Positions 5,939-7,742 of a stretch of 7,742 bases of DNA are shown piece after piece. This stretch comes from JAYVIQ01 sp043770215 (lineage in GTDB: Bacteria; Bacteroidota; Bacteroidia; Cytophagales; JAAEPT01). Both the position numbers and the translations under genes were made by a program. The notes under the pieces were generated by a model. That model did no database searches and was not told where the DNA came from. It worked only from the letters and a program-made list of their open reading frames with translations. Location of the stretch: NCBI GenBank assembly GCA_043770215.1, contig JAYVIQ010000110.1:1-7742 (forward strand), written 5' to 3'. Numbering within the stretch: the first letter of the stretch is position 1; the number at the start of each line of letters is the position of its first letter.

Positions 5939-7141
5939 TTACCAATTTATTACTTCTATACCTTTTTTTTCTAATGATATTTCTAAATCTGTGAGTGCAT
6001 TCATAAAATATATGTATGCATCATAAGGAGATGAGTAAGGGCTAAAATAACTGTGTACAGCACCATCATTTGCATGCTTGGTACTCATGTAATAAAAGTG
6101 GTCCGAAGTTTGTAACTTCCTCCAAATATGCCATAAATCTTTATCATCGCATAATTTAAGGTATTTTTCTAGCCCATAAATTTTGTCTAAAGCTTCGTTT
6201 TGCATGTAGTTTTGTTGCCAAGCTGATAAATCTCTTTCTGTATCTGCCCAAGAAATGAACTCTTGGTGTACATCATAGGTATGTTTTGCTTTTTTTCTAG
6301 AAATTATTTCAGAACAAGTCTTAAACTCACCACCGCTTGCTATAAATGTATTTATAAATCCTTCCCAAAACTGGAAAATTCCACTTCCATGCCAATGATG
6401 CTCTCCTATAGTTTCATAATCCATAAACAAATTCACACAATCTCCTTTTTCTTTTTGAATCCAGGAAGTATATTTGTCTGGGGTCAAAGGATATTCAGAC
6501 CAGTTTTGATTTTGAAATCTAAAGGCTATGTCATCAGATAATTTATAATTTTTTAAAAGTACCTTTATATTCTCTGCATTTGGTGCTTTATATAACTGAT
6601 TTGGATGCCTTCCTTTTAAATGATGGTCTGTGCCTTCAGTCAGAATAGCTTTATAACCCAATTGCTCTGCATAGGCCGCTAGGTCATTGTTATAAATCAA
6701 TTCTGTATTTCTGAGCACTTTTGGTCTTATGCCAAAATGTTCATATATTTTGTCATCGTGCTTTTTTACTTGAGCCGCAAACTCTTCTTTTGAATACACA
6801 AAAGATAAAGAATGGTAAAAAGTTTCTGCTAAAAATTCTACACACCCTGTATCTGCTAAACGCTTAAAACTTCCTAAAACCCTGGGATGAAAATACTCTA
6901 ATTGCTCTATCAAAGTACCTGATATAGAGTAATTAATCTTTAGTTCCCCTTTGTGTTTTTCAATCAATTCAAAAAGCATTTTATTGGCTGGCAAGTAGCA
7001 TTTTTCAGCAACTTTAAATAAAATTTCTTTGTTCATGGCATCATCTTCATAAAAATGATCATGACCAATTTCAAAAAAAGTATAATGCTTTAATCGGTTT
7101 GGTTGGTGCACTTGAAAATATAAACAAATTTGATTAGCCAT
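5939..7141 (-). CDS. GH57 family glycoside hydrolase (alpha-amylase-type)
   Basis: A cytoplasmic alpha-glucan-active retaining enzyme of 400 residues with no signal peptide. Conserved GH57 regions can be followed: FQVHQPNR (9-16) as region 1, SISGTLIEQL (72-81) as region 2, RNTELIYNND (144-153) with E147 as likely nucleophile, and LFMDYETIGEHHWHG (238-252) with D241 as likely acid/base. The C-terminal helical part contains LQTSDHFYYMSTK (343-355), typical of this amylase subgroup, and PYDAYIYFMNAL near the end. In Bacteroidetes such genes sit beside a glycosyltransferase and often a glycogen debranching enzyme, so I infer glycogen or maltodextrin turnover. Amylase, 4-alpha-glucanotransferase and branching activities cannot be told apart here. 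Its ATG lies inside the upstream glycosyltransferase gene (8-bp overlap), so the two are probably translationally coupled. It converges on GH16 with 41 bp between stop codons and no convincing terminator there. Confidence 0.9.
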   Translation of the reverse strand: MANQICLYFQVHQPNRLKHYTFFEIGHDHFYEDDAMNKEILFKVAEKCYLPANKMLFELIEKHKGELKINYSISGTLIEQLEYFHPRVLGSFKRLADTGCVEFLAETFYHSLSFVYSKEEFAAQVKKHDDKIYEHFGIRPKVLRNTELIYNNDLAAYAEQLGYKAILTEGTDHHLKGRHPNQLYKAPNAENIKVLLKNYKLSDDIAFRFQNQNWSEYPLTPDKYTSWIQKEKGDCVNLFMDYETIGEHHWHGSGIFQFWEGFINTFIASGGEFKTCSEIISRKKAKHTYDVHQEFISWADTERDLSAWQQNYMQNEALDKIYGLEKYLKLCDDKDLWHIWRKLQTSDHFYYMSTKHANDGAVHSYFSPYSSPYDAYIYFMNALTDLEISLEKKGIEVINW

Positions 7142-7742
7142 TGATCAGTTGATGAAATTTAGTTGCTATTTTTTCTGATGCATTTTCCCAAGTTAATAGC
7201 TTTAGGTCTTCGTAACCAGCATCTCTAACACTTGCTGCATATTTAGGGTTAGAAACCAAATCAACAATTAGTTTAGAAGTCAAATCTACATCCCAAAAAT
7301 CTGTTTTTAAAGCACCAGCCATTACTTCAGCTGCTCCACTTTGTTTAGAAAGAATAACAGGTATTCCAAATTGAGCTGCTTCTAAAGCAGATAAGCCAAA
7401 TGGTTCAGACACAGATGGCATACAATATACATCTGCCATTGCCAACAATCTATTTACCTTCTCTTTGTTTAAAAATCCAGTAAAATGAAATTTATCACCT
7501 ATATGTCTATAGGCTCCAGATTCTATTATTCCTTTTAACTGATCACCAGTACCTGCCATTACAAAACGAACTTTTTTGTACTGATGTATTACTTTATCTG
7601 CTATTTCTAAAAAGATTTCAGGTCCTTTTTGACCAGTAATTCTACCTAAAAATAATACCAGTGCTTCAGGAAACTTTTTCTCTTCTCTGTATGCTTCTAC
7701 ATACTCTACTCCATTGTGTACTGGGTAAATTTTGGCAGGTTC
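7134..7742 (-). CDS. GT4 family glycosyltransferase, glycogen-synthase-like (C-terminal part; 5' end outside window)
   Basis: The frame stays open to the right edge, giving 202 visible residues with the N-terminal domain missing. The first ATG in view (7559) is internal: homologous sequence continues upstream of it, including LFLGRITGQKG at visible residues 30-40. That block supplies the Arg and Lys (R34, K39) that contact the nucleotide-sugar diphosphate in GT-B enzymes. MAGTGDQ (62-68) and FTGFLNKEKV follow. SEPFGLSALE contains the GT4 E-x7-E pair (visible residues 113 and 121). This is the donor-binding half of a retaining GT-B glycosyltransferase. With GH57 overlapping its 3' end by 8 bp, a role in elongating glycogen from ADP- or UDP-glucose is the best inference, but the motifs alone fit many GT4 enzymes. 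A debranching enzyme gene may lie just outside the window. Confidence 0.88.
   Translation of the reverse strand, partial: EPAKIYPVHNGVEYVEAYREEKKFPEALVLFLGRITGQKGPEIFLEIADKVIHQYKKVRFVMAGTGDQLKGIIESGAYRHIGDKFHFTGFLNKEKVNRLLAMADVYCMPSVSEPFGLSALEAAQFGIPVILSKQSGAAEVMAGALKTDFWDVDLTSKLIVDLVSNPKYAASVRDAGYEDLKLLTWENASEKIATKFHQLING

Overview
The window is AT-rich chromosomal DNA from a member of the Bacteroidetes, most likely a Flavobacteriia/Cytophagia-type Gram-negative. Four things point there: TAnnTTTG-type -7 promoter elements, start codons without a Shine-Dalgarno (A-rich leaders instead), two lipoproteins with short Bacteroidetes-style signal peptides, and a GH57 amylase overlapping a GT4 glycosyltransferase, the layout of Bacteroidetes glycogen loci. 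The heptose epimerase implies an LPS-type outer membrane. No mobile element, CRISPR array, tRNA or rRNA is visible.

Layout. Bases 1-51 hold the tail of whatever lies upstream, closed by a clear intrinsic terminator. Bases 196-3089 (+) hold a tightly packed three-gene cell-envelope operon: hldD (ADP-heptose epimerase for LPS core), an M48A/Ste24-type membrane metallopeptidase 3 bp later, and a membrane-anchored N-acetylmuramidase/transglycosylase-like protein whose ATG shares a base with the previous stop codon. Only 17 bp away, convergent on the minus strand, is a lipoprotein with two Ig-like (Big_2) regions and a C-terminal DM13 domain (3107-4027). Upstream of it on the same strand is a histidine-phosphatase-family gene that appears to start with TTG (4132-4737), ending in its own intrinsic terminator.

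A divergent intergenic region (4738-5000) separates the phosphatase from a GH16 endo-beta-glucanase lipoprotein (5001-5897, +). It carries a good -7 box for the phosphatase, a weaker one for the glucanase and a Fur-box-like sequence. Convergent to GH16, the minus strand holds a GH57 glycoside hydrolase (5939-7141) and, upstream with an 8-bp overlap, a GT4 glycosyltransferase running off the right edge. These two are probably the cytoplasmic glycogen/alpha-glucan pathway.

How the genes work together. The left half is envelope biogenesis and maintenance: LPS heptose supply, membrane-protein proteolysis and peptidoglycan cleavage. The right half is glucan metabolism: exported beta-glucan cleavage and intracellular alpha-glucan synthesis/remodelling. 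Most genes belong to known families. The least described is the Big_2-DM13 lipoprotein. I see no convincing sign of a wholly new system.
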